Shown here: positions 63,633-64,000 of the stretch, one piece after another
Layout: each line of letters begins with the position of its first letter
Position numbering within the stretch: position 1 is the first letter of the stretch
Assembly: GCF_030265065.1 (NCBI RefSeq)
Contig: NC_080410.1
Location: forward strand, 24,621,398 to 24,685,397
DNA length: 64,000 nucleotides
From: Corythoichthys intestinalis
Lineage: Eukaryota; Chordata; Actinopteri; Syngnathiformes; Syngnathidae
Direction of reading: 5' to 3'
Notes under the pieces: generated by a model
The model's input: the letters and a program-made list of their open reading frames with translations, nothing else
Told to the model about the DNA's origin: nothing
The model's database searches: none
Made by a program: the position numbers and the translations under genes

Positions 63633-64000
63633 TATTGATAAATCGGGCCGATATATGGACTTTTTTCCAACATCGGTCATCGGCCGGTAAACAGAAAAAA
63701 AGCAGATGAAAAAAGATTTTGATCAGGCATCTGTGTGGGCAACTTTCCGCCGTTGATAAACAGTAGGACCCCGGAAAGACCCTGCAGCAGCTTGGAGGCA
63801 GGCTGCAACAGGAAGCTTCAGGCTTGCCTGTTTTGTAAATATTATAATATTGTGTTTTATGTTGTATGAGAGAATATGCAATGTTGCTTTAGCCTTTTAA
63901 GGTGTTTATTGACCGAACACTCTAAATGTAACTCGTAGCGTTAGCGTAGCATTCACGTTAGCATTAGTATGGCGAGCATCCTCTTAAACTCTCACTTGCT
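63633..64000. repeat. Partial dispersed repeat at window edge
   Basis: The run tcgggccgatatatggactt and catcggtcatcggccg has the look of a common fish hAT-type terminal region. The element runs past 64000. No GAA exon is seen here. Confidence 0.35.

Overview
The window looks like nuclear DNA of a ray-finned (teleost) fish. Three things point there: teleost-type host genes, several introns of only 62-91 bases, and a dense load of fish-typical mobile elements (Rex3, Tc1, Tigger/pogo-like, many hAT elements and MITEs). I saw no LTR retroelement, virus-like element, CRISPR array, rRNA or tRNA gene. The species cannot be named from the sequence.

Host genes. TBC1D16 (a Rab GTPase-activating protein) lies on the minus strand from 47050 down to 13096 in 12 coding exons; the splice sites and phases join into one 727-residue frame. 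GAA (lysosomal acid alpha-glucosidase) also lies on the minus strand. Its last eight coding exons run from 62695 to 56570 and its 5' part is outside the window. This TBC1D16-GAA neighbourhood matches human 17q25.3, although no CCDC40 is seen between them. Between the two sits an uninterrupted 670-codon GALC (galactosylceramidase) on the plus strand at 50112-52124. GALC has many introns in mammals, so this looks like a retrogene with a preserved reading frame. A weaker candidate is a small multi-exon minus-strand gene of unknown function (49278-47341), head to head with GALC.

Layout. 1-13095: intergenic repeats, including a Tc1 element (2862-8197) that carries an hAT MITE and a nearly full-length Rex3 LINE. 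13096-47050: TBC1D16, its introns packed with nested elements. 47341-52400: candidate gene, a MITE-like segment, and GALC. 52398-55870: an hAT element holding a 2.26-kb fold-back element with a THAP-domain reading frame in each arm. 56570-62695: GAA with a mariner, a Tc1 and a tandem composite repeat in its introns. 62778-64000: a Tigger copy and a partial further repeat.

Function. GAA and GALC both act in the lysosome, on glycogen and on galactolipids respectively. TBC1D16 acts on Rab GTPases in endosomal traffic. Their proximity is probably partly chance: GALC appears to have landed here by retroposition. Nested insertions with readable target-site duplications give a relative age order for many repeats.
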